Below, piece by piece: positions 16,320-25,015 of a DNA stretch of 64,000 nucleotides (position 1 is the first letter of the stretch; each line of letters begins with the position of its first letter). The stretch is from Sporolactobacillus sp. CQH2019 (GTDB lineage: Bacteria > Bacillota > Bacilli > Bacillales > Sporolactobacillaceae): assembly GCF_028765345.1 (NCBI RefSeq), contig NZ_JARAJZ010000016.1, positions 1-64,000 of the forward strand, read 5' to 3'. The notes under the pieces are model-generated. The model saw only the letters and a program-made list of their open reading frames with translations, made no database searches and had not been told where the DNA came from. Both the position numbers and the translations under genes were made by a program.

Positions 16320-16690
16320 TTTAAGGAGGTGATGAATCAGTAACCCGACGACGCGCCGGACAAATAGACAGGGACGTAGCGGCCCCTCCAGACGTATAAA
16401 TCCGTAGCCATGCAATGCGTCTGGATTGAGATGGATCTCCTGGTGTGATGACCCGAAATCGGGACAGCAGGTATGGCTGCGCATTCTCAGATCTGATATG
16501 CATCTGTGTTTCTGCTGACTTCCGGCGCTTGTCAGATACTGTGCTGAGATAGAGTTCACGGAATAAACCACTGCTAAAAATCCGTACATACGCCACAAGT
16601 CTATTCGTTATCTGATTGTGGCGATTATTATTATCGGCACTGAATTTGGTATCAGGTAAATTATGGTATAATAAAACCATCGAACTATAT
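16320..16690 (+). ncRNA. Large structured RNA element, conAn-like candidate
   Basis: About 370 bases with no open frame but many helices: TCCAGACG (16387) with CGTCTGGA (16418), CCCGA-AA-TCGGG (16450), GAGA-TGGA-TCTC (16429), AGGG/CCCT around 16370-16387. It lies in the 5' part of the long conjugation operon just after the small basic protein. By position and structure it could be the RNA part of a processive antitermination system. A -10-like TATAAT near 16669 may add a promoter for downstream genes. Confidence 0.45.
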
Positions 16691-16750
16691 CAGACATCCC
16701 AGTGACCGACACATAACATACAAATATGAAATAAAAGGGTGGTGGGACAA

Positions 16751-17470
16751 ATGAAAGGCAAACACTTTTCGGTGAAGGACAATGCGTTGAAGACCAAAAT
16801 GTTGGCTCTAGTCAAACGGTTGAAACATCGTCCTGTCTTTCTATCTGTGGTAGCTGCCGTTGTGCTGATTATCGGTGGGGGTGGTGGCGCGCTAGTATAT
16901 GCTGCTTCTCAGCCTTCGCATTTGGCGAAAACGACCGCTGCAAAACAAAGCAAGGCTCAAGCGACAAAAAAAGTTGACAAAAGTAGTAGCCAAGAAAAAA
17001 CGACCCCTAAAAAAGCAAAAACTGCCGTTGTAACCGTAACAAATCATCCGACTGCTGCTAAACAATCTGTTACTTCTTCTACTCCTGCTAGTGCAAATAA
17101 ACCGTCATCGTCTATTTCTGAGCAGGATAAGGTAACTCAGGGCAGTTCAACAAGTTCTTCCTCTTCTTCTAGTGGATCGAGTCAAGCATCGTATTCTGCT
17201 CCAGCTCAACCAAGTTCGCCGGTGAAGAGTAGTGGATATTCAAGTCACAATAGCGTAACTTCAACTTCAAGATCGTCAGGTACGGCTTATAGGGGTTCAT
17301 CGTCCACTGGATCCACTAGTCATCGTTCAAGTGGCAGTCAGTCAACAAGTGTTACTTCGACTGATTTAACAGGTGTAATTAATCAAATTAATTCCGGACA
17401 TACAAGCCAGATATATAGCGGAACTAACAGCGGGGGCGTTCATTACACTGTTACTGGCGTTGGCAAATAA
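16751..17470 (+). CDS. Serine-rich membrane-anchored surface protein
   Basis: 239 residues from ATG 16751 (GGTGGTGGG upstream). A positively charged N-terminus is followed by one membrane helix (VFLSVVAAVVLIIGGGGGAL) and then a long extracellular Ser/Thr/Lys-rich low-complexity stretch with an SSSSSSS-type run, ending in a small ordered tail (ITGVINQINSGHTSQI-like). No LPXTG anchor. It may be a stalk or wall-spanning spacer of the conjugation surface apparatus. No family recognised. Confidence 0.7.
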   Translation: MKGKHFSVKDNALKTKMLALVKRLKHRPVFLSVVAAVVLIIGGGGGALVYAASQPSHLAKTTAAKQSKAQATKKVDKSSSQEKTTPKKAKTAVVTVTNHPTAAKQSVTSSTPASANKPSSSISEQDKVTQGSSTSSSSSSSGSSQASYSAPAQPSSPVKSSGYSSHNSVTSTSRSSGTAYRGSSSTGSTSHRSSGSQSTSVTSTDLTGVINQINSGHTSQIYSGTNSGGVHYTVTGVGK

Positions 17471-17495
17471 GTACATGGAGGCGGTAAATAAATAT

Positions 17496-17705
17496 CCCTG
17501 TTTAGTTGCTTTTGCAACGGCTTGTTTAACCTTAGACTACTCGATCAGTTCGGATTAAGGTCACGACCTAACAGAGAGTTTCGATGACGGTGTGAAATGA
17601 ATTGATCTCGTCGTTATAATCGGTCAGTTCCGCTTGTCAGGAATTGCCGGTAAAGGAACTGTTTCCCTCAGTTATATTCTCAAGTAGACAGGGGCCTTTT
17701 TCTTT
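17496..17705 (+). ncRNA. Candidate structured RNA with terminator-like 3' end
   Basis: A 9 bp closing stem (CCCTGTTTA at 17496-17504 with TAGACAGGG at 17685-17693) encloses hairpins GTTGC-TTTT-GCAAC (17505-17518), CCTTA/TAAGG (17530-17560) and CAGTTCC/GGAACTG (17625-17661), followed by GCCTTTTTCTTTTT. No gene fits. It lies between the serine-rich protein and the adhesin. It could be a riboregulator, an antitermination element or a complex terminator. Confidence 0.5.
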
Positions 17706-17828
17706 TTGAAAACTGCCGAAATGACGGAGGGATTTTAGTCATTTTAAATCATAAATTTTTATATATAGGGAAGGATCAGCTGAGGTTTTTTATGTAGTGA
17801 TTCTGGTCTGTATGTTTTTTGGAGCTTA

Positions 17829-17862
17829 AAAAAAAACCCGTTTCGAAATGAAACGGGTTTTT
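17829..17862. terminator. Strong symmetrical terminator before adhesin gene
   Basis: AAAACCCGTTTC pairs with GAAACGGGTTTT around a GAAAT loop; A-tract on one side and T-tract on the other make it able to act in both directions. It lies 65 bp before the adhesin start inside the operon. Confidence 0.75.
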
Positions 17863-17926
17863 GAGTTACGAAGCATCAAGGTTGACCATATCTTTCAATC
17901 AAGGTTTCAAATGGAGGCGCAAAAAT

Positions 17927-20332
17927 TTGGGAAAAAAAATAAAGGGATTATTTATTTTATCCCTGCTAATTCTATCTTCTCTTTTTCCCATACTCAATCC
18001 TGCTAAACAGGCTGAGGCGGCGACAATTCATGCCGCTGGGGATTATACGTGGGTGGATGCTGCAGGATATTACCATACGACTGCATATTTATTAAATGGT
18101 AGCAATCTTGTTTATTGCTATGCAGAAAGTAATTTGCCTCCCACTTCAAATGGAACAGGTTATAACAATGGAACAGACGTTTATGATTTTCATATAACTT
18201 CGCTTCTTTATTACGGATACGGAGGGGGAGGTTATAAAGGCAATGGATCAAAAACGGATTATGTAAAAACATGGGTGGCCTTAAATAATTGGAAAAATGG
18301 ACAGACAACCGTGCCACAATCAGCTTCAAATAGCGATTCTTTCGTAGCCAGTCTGATTAAACATGCAGAACAACAAGATGCACCGAGATATAATATTTCT
18401 TTTAATACCGGATATGTTTCATCCAACATATCCGGAACTGTACAAAAGTCGGGAACAATAAAGGTAAGTGGATCCAATGCTAGCTATGCTAGTTTGAACA
18501 TTCCCAGCGGTATAACCATTCATGTCATCGGAGGAAAAGTACAAAAGGGTGGTTCAATTAAAGTAAAGGGCGGACAGTCTTTTTATTTTACCGCTCCGTT
18601 ATCGTATAATTCTGATTATAAGACGGGTAATGTGAATGCTTGGGAAGCAACAATTGCATCTATTTTATATATTCCATATAACCAAAGCTATCAAACAATT
18701 TTAGCCAGTCCGTTTATTGTGGACGACCCTACAACAAAAGCAGGGTTTACTGTCCATTTTTGGACACGAACCGAAAAGGTTACACGCCACTATGTGGACG
18801 ATTACACAGGAAATAAGGTAAAGAGTGACGACACCAATACCCTAACAATCGGTTCCTCTTTCAGTTACACGCCGCCGAAGACGATCACGTCAGGCGGCGA
18901 TTCTTATGACGCGGACAGCACCGCACCGTGGAAGGGAAAGGTTCCAAGCAACAGTATCGACCACACTTTTGGGTATAAGCTGAGACGAGAAGTGACGGTC
19001 AACTATCTGGATAACCGAACCGGCAAGCCGATAGCGTCTTCGGAATCTTACAGTGTGCATCAAGGCGATCATTATTCGGAGGCCCCACCGACAAATTTTA
19101 AAACGAAAAACGGTGAATATACCTACCGTTATGTCAAAGAATCTGGAGATTCTCAGTCAGGTACGATCAGTCGGAATAACATCACGATCAATTATTATTA
19201 CGATATTCCACTCATCAAGACGGGCCTTAAAGATCTGAAGATCTACACAGCTCCAGTTGCCGATGGGCTGCCGGTCAGCGTTCAGCTGAATAAAATCTTT
19301 AACTACAGTTCTTCACTGGCTGACATGTCCAAGAGCCCAATTGCCGTTTCGCTCTATCAAGGTTCAAAACGGATTGCCACACAGACTTATACCGCAGCCT
19401 CGCTGCCGGAAGATCTCACCTTTAAGATTTCATCCAGAAGCGGACTTGTGAAGAATACGCACAAGCCTTATACGGTCAAGTTTGAAAACTATAATGCCAA
19501 TGACGTTAAGATTGAGGACGACACAACGGCTGCCGCACAGCTAACGACGGACGGTTATACGAGTTCGGAAGACACTGTGACACTTAACTTGAAAAATAGC
19601 GTGAACGATTTGGACCAAGCGAAACGGGTCGTGATGACGGAAATTGCACCGAAGCAGTCGATGACACAGATATATGAGACCTTTAACTACAGCGCGACAC
19701 CGCTGCCGAAGACAAAAACGGGATATGGCGTTGCGTCAACCGTTCGTCTTGATTATCAAAATGAACTGGGAGTGAATTACAACTATGCAACGCCGGTGAG
19801 TGAAGATGATTTTACTTTCCAGGCTCCCTCCGTGCTGCAAGATAAATCGTACTTGGATTATCCCGTCAAAAATGGAGACGTCAATGTGCCCATGACGGCC
19901 ACACGGATCGCGTTTGTCAACGGCAGCAACTATTGGCGTGACGAGTCCTTCGTCTTTCCTCATATGAACGTCGAAGATGACACAGGACATTTGTTCACTG
20001 ACGAGCAGGCTGCCGCTAAAGATTCGCGCATCAAGAAAAAACTATACAATGGTCACAATGAGTTCTACACGCCGATTTGGCCAGACAAGTCGCAGACTAT
20101 TCCAGCGACCTATAACGTGGATTATTCAACGAATCCGCTCGGCGTAAATAAAGTGACGCTGAAGATTCAGGATCAGCTGCAGCTTGTCGCCTATATGTAC
20201 GCCTGGATGGGCAGTTCGACGATCAATAAAGACGAGCTCCTCATGGAACCGGTGAACACGGACAATCCGTTCCCGAATGGGCTGCCGCCTGGATGGACAA
20301 AAAGCGACGAGCAGTGGATCGAGAACGATTAA
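17927..20332 (+). CDS. Secreted adhesin with thioester-like and MucBP domains
   Basis: 801 residues from TTG 17927, which has GGAGG upstream; an upstream in-frame TTG at 17861 lies inside the terminator. The signal peptide (KKIKGLFILSLLILSSLFP...AEAA) ends near residue 31. Cys in LVYCYAES near residue 64 and the following aromatic region resemble the Cys of thioester (TED) adhesin domains. Two MucBP-like repeats follow near 284-350 (VTRHYVDDYTGNKV) and 355-430 (VTVNYLDNRTGKPI). The C-terminal half is beta-rich with no LPXTG. It probably mediates contact between mating cells. The thioester call needs a structural check. Confidence 0.7.
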   Translation: MGKKIKGLFILSLLILSSLFPILNPAKQAEAATIHAAGDYTWVDAAGYYHTTAYLLNGSNLVYCYAESNLPPTSNGTGYNNGTDVYDFHITSLLYYGYGGGGYKGNGSKTDYVKTWVALNNWKNGQTTVPQSASNSDSFVASLIKHAEQQDAPRYNISFNTGYVSSNISGTVQKSGTIKVSGSNASYASLNIPSGITIHVIGGKVQKGGSIKVKGGQSFYFTAPLSYNSDYKTGNVNAWEATIASILYIPYNQSYQTILASPFIVDDPTTKAGFTVHFWTRTEKVTRHYVDDYTGNKVKSDDTNTLTIGSSFSYTPPKTITSGGDSYDADSTAPWKGKVPSNSIDHTFGYKLRREVTVNYLDNRTGKPIASSESYSVHQGDHYSEAPPTNFKTKNGEYTYRYVKESGDSQSGTISRNNITINYYYDIPLIKTGLKDLKIYTAPVADGLPVSVQLNKIFNYSSSLADMSKSPIAVSLYQGSKRIATQTYTAASLPEDLTFKISSRSGLVKNTHKPYTVKFENYNANDVKIEDDTTAAAQLTTDGYTSSEDTVTLNLKNSVNDLDQAKRVVMTEIAPKQSMTQIYETFNYSATPLPKTKTGYGVASTVRLDYQNELGVNYNYATPVSEDDFTFQAPSVLQDKSYLDYPVKNGDVNVPMTATRIAFVNGSNYWRDESFVFPHMNVEDDTGHLFTDEQAAAKDSRIKKKLYNGHNEFYTPIWPDKSQTIPATYNVDYSTNPLGVNKVTLKIQDQLQLVAYMYAWMGSSTINKDELLMEPVNTDNPFPNGLPPGWTKSDEQWIEND

Positions 20333-20352
20333 CTGATACGAGGAGATCTGTT

Positions 20353-20547
20353 ATGAAAAAACATCTGTCCCTTCAAAACGTTTTACACGATCTACACACG
20401 CTTCAAGCCGACGAAGAACAACTACAAGCCGATCTCAATGAACAGGTAAAAAAACATAAGTTCAAGAATGCAAAGACCACGATCCAACAATTGAAGGAAT
20501 TAAATACAGATATTAATAAAATGCTCAACACCGTCGTTGATATTTGA
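20353..20547 (+). CDS. Small coiled-coil protein
   Basis: 64 residues from ATG 20353, preceded by GAGGAG. Entirely helical with heptad-like spacing (LQNVLHDLHTLQADEEQLQ; TIQQLKELNTDINKML). No signal peptide. It lies between the adhesin and a strong terminator, so it ends one sub-block of the operon. Function unknown. Confidence 0.6.
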   Translation: MKKHLSLQNVLHDLHTLQADEEQLQADLNEQVKKHKFKNAKTTIQQLKELNTDINKMLNTVVDI

Positions 20548-20626
20548 GTAAATCGCTTGTGAGAGTAAACAAGGTTTGCAAGTAAAGAATTTTATTTCCA
20601 TGCAACAACAGCGGACAAGCCCTGCA

Positions 20627-20667
20627 GGGCCATTCAAAAGTCAGTTCATTTGAATGGCCCTTTTTTT
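20627..20667 (+). terminator. Intrinsic terminator inside conjugation operon
   Basis: GGGCCATTCAAA pairs with TTTGAATGGCCC, followed by TTTTTTT. It separates the adhesin block from the Tad-like pilus block, although the same-strand genes continue. Confidence 0.85.
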
Positions 20668-20702
20668 GTTTTCAGAAACACGAAGGGAGGCGAGGAGAAC
20701 AC

Positions 20703-21092
20703 GTGAATGTCTACACGCGTTTTTTTCTCATGTTCATTATTTGGAGCGCACTGATGGTTGTGCTCAATACCTGGCTGTCTTTCGATGACAAGCACAAAGA
20801 AGTCATCATGGACATGACCGAATCCGCAAAAACCGCAGTGATCGTCGATGCGAACGAGCGGTCGAGGGCCGATCCGGGCGTTTTGCGGCTAAACGAGGAG
20901 GCGTTTAAACAAGACTTTGAACAACTGTTTCAGAAAAACATGGAGATTCATCTGACGGGGGTGCAGTATACTTTTGGTTTTCTAAATGACAGCCAGACGG
21001 GCGCGGTGAAGGCAATCAAAATTAAGATTCACGACGGCAAGGGTAATGATTACCATACCACGTATGTGGCTAACGTCACCGCGTCTAACTAA
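20703..21092 (+). CDS. TadE-like membrane-anchored protein
   Basis: 129 residues with a single N-terminal membrane helix (FFLMFIIWSALMVVLNTWL) and an extracellular domain (TGVQYTFGFLNDSQTGAVKAIKIKIHD). The layout resembles TadE/minor pilin proteins, and it heads the block with the TadA, TadB and TadC homologues. GGGAGGCGAGGAG precedes the GTG/ATG region. Family assignment rests on context. Confidence 0.55.
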   Translation: MNVYTRFFLMFIIWSALMVVLNTWLSFDDKHKEVIMDMTESAKTAVIVDANERSRADPGVLRLNEEAFKQDFEQLFQKNMEIHLTGVQYTFGFLNDSQTGAVKAIKIKIHDGKGNDYHTTYVANVTASN

Positions 21093-21109
21093 AACGAAAG
21101 GAGATTTCA

Positions 21110-22345
21110 ATGGAAGGCGTTAAGGATTCACAAGGCAAACTGTTGCCCAGCACACTAAAAATTATAAAAGATCAGCTGCTGATTACTCACGCCAAGCTGA
21201 TGAACGAATGCTACGATGGTGATGCAAAATCACGAGCTGATCTGGGTTCAGTTATCATGACGCAATTTCCAGAACTCGTCAAAACGGAAGCACAGGCGAA
21301 TTACGCTGTGCAGGAAATTGTCGGGCTGGGCATTCTTGAAGAACTGCAACAGGATCCGAAGAACACGGATGTTGGCTATAACGGTTCCCGGTTGTTTCGA
21401 AAAACCAATAACGGCTTTTATTACATTAAAGATCCCCGGGTGAATGATGACTATATTAATCGCCTACTTCAGCGCTCGGCTTCCCGGGTTAAGAAGGATT
21501 TCAGCAAAAAAGAACCGCGTCTGTCCGGACAAATCGGCAATCAGCGTCTGTCAGCCCGGAATCAGTCCATGACGGTCAGCGGCCCGACTTTTTCCATTCG
21601 CTTGTCGCGTCCGGGGCTGGTGATGACGGAGGCGACGATCCAAGATTTTTGCCCGCCTAGCATCTTCAGATTTTTTGCTTCAAATTTATGGGCTCACAAT
21701 AATATGCTTCTGGCTGGCGACATGGGGACCGGCAAGACCTCTTTTCAAAAACTGGTTTTATCCAAGGCCAATCCGGAAGAAAAGATCATCCTGCTGGAAG
21801 ATGAGGACGAAACCCATGCTAAGATGTTGTTTCCGGACTTGAACATTTATGAGTGGTTGGTCGGTCCGGGCGCGAATTATGAAGAAAGTATTGAGGACGC
21901 TTTTCGAAACGATGCCGTATGGGTCATGCCATCCGAGATCCGCGGCCGGGAAACCGGCACACTAGTGGAAGGTGCGATTGGGGGCACGCACGTCTTTACA
22001 ACGCTGCACACCCTCAGCGCGCCGATGATTCCCGATCGCCTGCTCAGCATGATCACGAAGTATCACAGCGTGAATGAAGAAAGGATGCTGAAGAATATCT
22101 ATTCCGCCTTTCCAATCGGCGGCTACCTGAAGAAAAAGAAGGAGAACGGGCAGACGCTCCGCTGGCTGTCCGAGGTCATTGAGTTTTATCCGGATTGCAC
22201 GGCCCGTCCGATTTTTCGTCGTAAACGTCGGAACGGCCAGTTTATCGATTCGTTTTTTCCTCTTAGCGGCCAGCTCCTAGAGCGTTATGAGGATGTGGAT
22301 GAAGTGGATACGGACGAACTGAAGGAGGTGTTTGGCAACGTTTAA
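21110..22345 (+). CDS. VirB11/TadA (CpaF)-type secretion ATPase
   Basis: 411 residues. Walker A MLLAGDMGTGKTSFQKL near residue 200, an Asp box/Walker B region IILLEDEDETHAKML, PSEIRGRETGTLVEGAIGGTHVFTTLHT (His box) near 275-310. This is the type II/IV secretion ATPase family; the closest subgroup by N-terminal helical domain and neighbours is TadA/CpaF. It would power pilus assembly or T4SS function. AAAGGAG precedes the ATG. It is followed with overlap by TadB-like and TadC-like genes. Confidence 0.9.
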   Translation: MEGVKDSQGKLLPSTLKIIKDQLLITHAKLMNECYDGDAKSRADLGSVIMTQFPELVKTEAQANYAVQEIVGLGILEELQQDPKNTDVGYNGSRLFRKTNNGFYYIKDPRVNDDYINRLLQRSASRVKKDFSKKEPRLSGQIGNQRLSARNQSMTVSGPTFSIRLSRPGLVMTEATIQDFCPPSIFRFFASNLWAHNNMLLAGDMGTGKTSFQKLVLSKANPEEKIILLEDEDETHAKMLFPDLNIYEWLVGPGANYEESIEDAFRNDAVWVMPSEIRGRETGTLVEGAIGGTHVFTTLHTLSAPMIPDRLLSMITKYHSVNEERMLKNIYSAFPIGGYLKKKKENGQTLRWLSEVIEFYPDCTARPIFRRKRRNGQFIDSFFPLSGQLLERYEDVDEVDTDELKEVFGNV

Positions 22346-23144
22346 ACGGCGAACCTGGACGCTTGAGGAAATCAACGTCTGGCGCGAGAAGTATGGACAT
22401 AAGATTCAGGCCCGTGAACTCTTGGCCCGGTTTGTTATTGCCTTTCTCGCGCTCTATATCATGTCATATATTCTCTATCGCTATTGGTGGATGTCTGCCA
22501 TTTATGGACTGATGGGCGTACTGGGCACTTATCTGTGGGTGCTTCCGGCTGAAGCACACCGCGTCTATGAGATGCAATCCTATCGGGAGCGAGACCGCTT
22601 CACGAATACATTCACGCAGATGATTAAAAACCCGGCTCGGTCCTTCGTCAGTTGTCTCAATGAAATTGCGAGCATCACGCTTGGGGAGCTGGGCGGGCAG
22701 CTAACGACGCTCACTGGGAGGCTGCGGTCAGCTAGCGAAAAAGAGGGCATCACGGCCATTGAATCGCTCAAAAGGCAGTACAAAAAGGACATTTCCTTTG
22801 TTCACTACCTGGAACAAATTGCGACGATTTTTGCCTTTGGCCGAATAAATACGAACGTGCTCGATCAGATCACTCGGCAGCACAACGAGGTCCTCATAGA
22901 GCGTGAAACCTTTATCGAGGACAAGAAGGGGCCGAAGAGCGAGCTCTTGATCATGCTGTTCATGACGTTCTTTGCTTTCTTCGTTCTCAGCCATGTATTT
23001 ACGCTGGAAAACTGGATCAACTTGTACAGCCACCAGCCGACCGGCTGGTTTTGCAACACACTGTACTTCGTGTACATTGGCATCATTTATCGTATTTTCT
23101 TCAAAAACTATGTCGATGACGAGGTGGAGGAGATCAACTATTGA
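22332..23144 (+). CDS. TadB-like pilus platform protein
   Basis: 270 residues, TTG start overlapping the ATPase gene. Two hydrophobic segments near 30-70 (ARFVIAFLALYIMSYILYRY; LMGVLGTYLWVLPA) and two near the C-terminus (LLIMLFMTFFAFFVLSHVF; FCNTLYFVYIGIIYRIFF) surround a helical cytoplasmic domain, as in TadB/GspF-type platform proteins. Order TadA-TadB-TadC supports the call. AAGGAGG lies just upstream. Confidence 0.75.
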   Translation: MATFKRRTWTLEEINVWREKYGHKIQARELLARFVIAFLALYIMSYILYRYWWMSAIYGLMGVLGTYLWVLPAEAHRVYEMQSYRERDRFTNTFTQMIKNPARSFVSCLNEIASITLGELGGQLTTLTGRLRSASEKEGITAIESLKRQYKKDISFVHYLEQIATIFAFGRINTNVLDQITRQHNEVLIERETFIEDKKGPKSELLIMLFMTFFAFFVLSHVFTLENWINLYSHQPTGWFCNTLYFVYIGIIYRIFFKNYVDDEVEEINY

Positions 23145-23866
23145 AAGTCTTAAACTGGCTGTCCGGGAAACTGTCGGAGCCGGATTATGAAGAATTGCTA
23201 AAAACCGTTTATGCAACGGAAAAGGGACGACAACGGGAAAGGGGCCGACGATTGCTTGTGCCGCTTTTACTTTTTCTGCTGGCCGTCCTTTTTGCCCTGA
23301 TTGTGCGATCGGTGCTTCCGGCTGTCATTGCGCTGGGTGTTGCTTTTCTGATTTGGAAGTTTCACTACGTCAACATTCGGCAACTTGCCCAGCTGTCGAT
23401 TATCAAGCGGCGCGTCAATTTTGCCCTGTATTTCCGGGTTCTCGTGCCGATCGCGGAACAGACCTCCTTCACTGACGCATTGGAACAGGCGCTTAAGCAG
23501 AATCCAGAGATCCCGATCGCGGACGATGTACATCGTCTCATTGGTCGCATGATTGAGCAGCCGGATGACATTAAAGTGTTTTGGGAATTTGGCGAACGTG
23601 CCGGTGCGGGGAGTGATCAAGCGCGCACACTTTGCACGGCTCTGTTTGAGTTTCAGCAGAATACCAAAGATCCAGATGTGCTGCGTAATTTGGCTAAGAT
23701 GGCCAGCGACGAGCTGTTCAGAAATCGGAAAAAAATTCGCGAGATGAGAATTGCTCGCTTTAATTACCTGGCTTTCGCGATTTTCCTCGGCATGCTGATC
23801 CCTTTTTCCGGTTCGCTGATCAGTTACCTATCGAATTTTGGCAAAATCATGACCTTTCACGGTTAA
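23141..23866 (+). CDS. TadC-like pilus platform protein
   Basis: 241 residues, TTG start overlapping the previous stop, GGAGGAGAT upstream. Membrane helices near residues 30-70 (LLVPLLLFLLAVLFALIV; VIALGVAFLIW) and at the C-terminus (YLAFAIFLGMLIPFSGSLISYL), with a helical region between (VLVPIAEQTSFTDALEQALKQN). It pairs with the upstream TadB-like protein as the membrane platform of a Tad-type pilus. Confidence 0.72.
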   Translation: MKVLNWLSGKLSEPDYEELLKTVYATEKGRQRERGRRLLVPLLLFLLAVLFALIVRSVLPAVIALGVAFLIWKFHYVNIRQLAQLSIIKRRVNFALYFRVLVPIAEQTSFTDALEQALKQNPEIPIADDVHRLIGRMIEQPDDIKVFWEFGERAGAGSDQARTLCTALFEFQQNTKDPDVLRNLAKMASDELFRNRKKIREMRIARFNYLAFAIFLGMLIPFSGSLISYLSNFGKIMTFHG

Positions 23867-23882
23867 GGAGGGGAGGTAAGCT

Positions 23883-24254
23883 ATGCGAACTTGGGTACTG
23901 AATATCGCGACGCTGATTATTTTTGCGATTCTGATCGCCGCTCTTGGTACGTCTGCAGCATATTGGGCACAGCGCAGTCAGGCGTATGATTTCCGGCAGT
24001 ATGTCGACTATCAGATTCAGCGCAACGGAGGGCTGACTGGCAGCGCGATGACGGAAATCAACGCCTATGACCAACAAAAGTACGGGGGACGCTATCGGTT
24101 GGAAAGCAAGAGCGGCAACGGGGCACAGCCTTATGGCAGCGTGATCAACTATCAGGTCAAAGTACCGGAACGGCTGACTCTGCTCAATATTCAACTGCCT
24201 CCGCAAACCATTTCGGGATCAGCCGTTTCTCTAGTCCGGGGGGACGGTTCTTGA
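23883..24254 (+). CDS. Pilin-like/TadE-like protein
   Basis: 123 residues. The N-terminus MRTWVLNIATLIIFAILIA is a single membrane helix of pilin type, followed by an extracellular domain ending in beta segments (INYQVKVPERLTLLNIQLPP). AAGGAGGGGAGG lies upstream. The same MRTW opening recurs in the small gene at 24392. I see no clear prepilin peptidase site or TadV-type peptidase gene in the window; a host peptidase might be used. Confidence 0.6.
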   Translation: MRTWVLNIATLIIFAILIAALGTSAAYWAQRSQAYDFRQYVDYQIQRNGGLTGSAMTEINAYDQQKYGGRYRLESKSGNGAQPYGSVINYQVKVPERLTLLNIQLPPQTISGSAVSLVRGDGS

Positions 24255-24322
24255 GGGGCATCGTTCGGTATGGAACTGATTGAACCATTCGAGTCCCAAA
24301 CATTCAAATATTTGCTTAAAAG

Positions 24323-24352
24323 ACCCTGATCCTTTGGATCTCAGGGCTTTTT
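24323..24352 (+). terminator. Intrinsic terminator inside the Tad block
   Basis: CCCTGATCC, a TTT loop and GGATCTCAGGG pair (with a short bulge), followed by CTTTTTATATATTTTT. It lies between two pilin-like genes of the same operon. Confidence 0.75.
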
Positions 24353-24391
24353 ATATATTTTTAAAAATCTTCTTTAGAGGAGGTGAAATAC

Positions 24392-24532
24392 GTGCGGACC
24401 TGGATTATGGAAGTCGCAGTCGTTGTCGTTGGACTGGCAGCGACTCTCATTGTTTATACATCGGTGACTGGGCATCTACCGACTGAGCTGACATCGATGT
24501 GGAACTGGTTTAACACGATCTGGCAGGGCTGA
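24392..24532 (+). CDS. Flp-like small pilin candidate
   Basis: 46 residues from GTG 24392 with AGAGGAGGTG upstream. MRTWIMEVAVVVVGLAATLIVYTSV forms one hydrophobic helix, then a short tail rich in Trp (SMWNWFNTIWQG). The size and layout fit a Flp-type major pilin, and it lies after the TadABC-like genes. The opening residues match those of the 23883 protein. The strong ribosome site suggests high expression. Confidence 0.6.
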   Translation: MRTWIMEVAVVVVGLAATLIVYTSVTGHLPTELTSMWNWFNTIWQG

Positions 24533-24553
24533 TCAGTCAGGAGGAAAAAAGGA

Positions 24554-24793
24554 ATGGGGAGGTCTGTTTTGACGATCAACGTGGATTACGAGGAATATCA
24601 ACAAATTGACCGGGACAAGCGTTTTCTTTGGCAGCCAGACAGACTGCCAGTTCTGGTCAAACATTTGCCGACAAGTGAGAAGATGGGGCGCTTGTCGGTC
24701 GTTTTTTACTGCGGAGTGATCAATTCGCTCCGCGTTTTTCATATCCAGCGGCTCGTGCCCCATGAGAAGGGCGTCGAGCTGCAGCTGAATTAG
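24554..24793 (+). CDS. Small hypothetical protein
   Basis: 79 residues, AGGAGGAAAAAAGGA before the ATG. Beta-rich and soluble (VLTINVDYEEYQQIDRD; GRLSVVFYCGVINSLRVFHI). No family recognised. Located between pilin-like genes and the coupling-protein block, so probably an accessory of transfer. Confidence 0.6.
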   Translation: MGRSVLTINVDYEEYQQIDRDKRFLWQPDRLPVLVKHLPTSEKMGRLSVVFYCGVINSLRVFHIQRLVPHEKGVELQLN

Positions 24794-24822
24794 GCTGTGA
24801 AAACAACGAAAGGGGGCTGCGG

Positions 24823-25014
24823 ATGTCAGAGAAAACGGAACGCGCGGAAAGGCGCAAGCGGAAGGAAATGGCCGTCAAAATCCTGGCGGCACAAGGCCAA
24901 GATTACGAGGACTGGCTGGACACTCAGCACCGGAGGGTCATTGAGGAAGGCGTGCCGACGCTGGATGCGGCGCTGAATTTATTCATCGAAAAACAGAAGA
25001 AGGGTCGGGACTAA
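24823..25014 (+). CDS. Small charged hypothetical protein
   Basis: 63 residues, AAAGGGGG before the ATG. The N-terminus is highly charged and helical (ERAERRKRKEMAVKILAAQ). No signal or membrane segment, no family recognised. The start of the next gene follows one base after its stop. Confidence 0.6.
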   Translation: MSEKTERAERRKRKEMAVKILAAQGQDYEDWLDTQHRRVIEEGVPTLDAALNLFIEKQKKGRD

Positions 25015-25015
25015 T

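Noticed and set aside
17781-17860. Upstream TTG 17861 as adhesin start
   Set aside because: It lies inside the terminator T-tract and would add a non-signal-peptide N-terminus.
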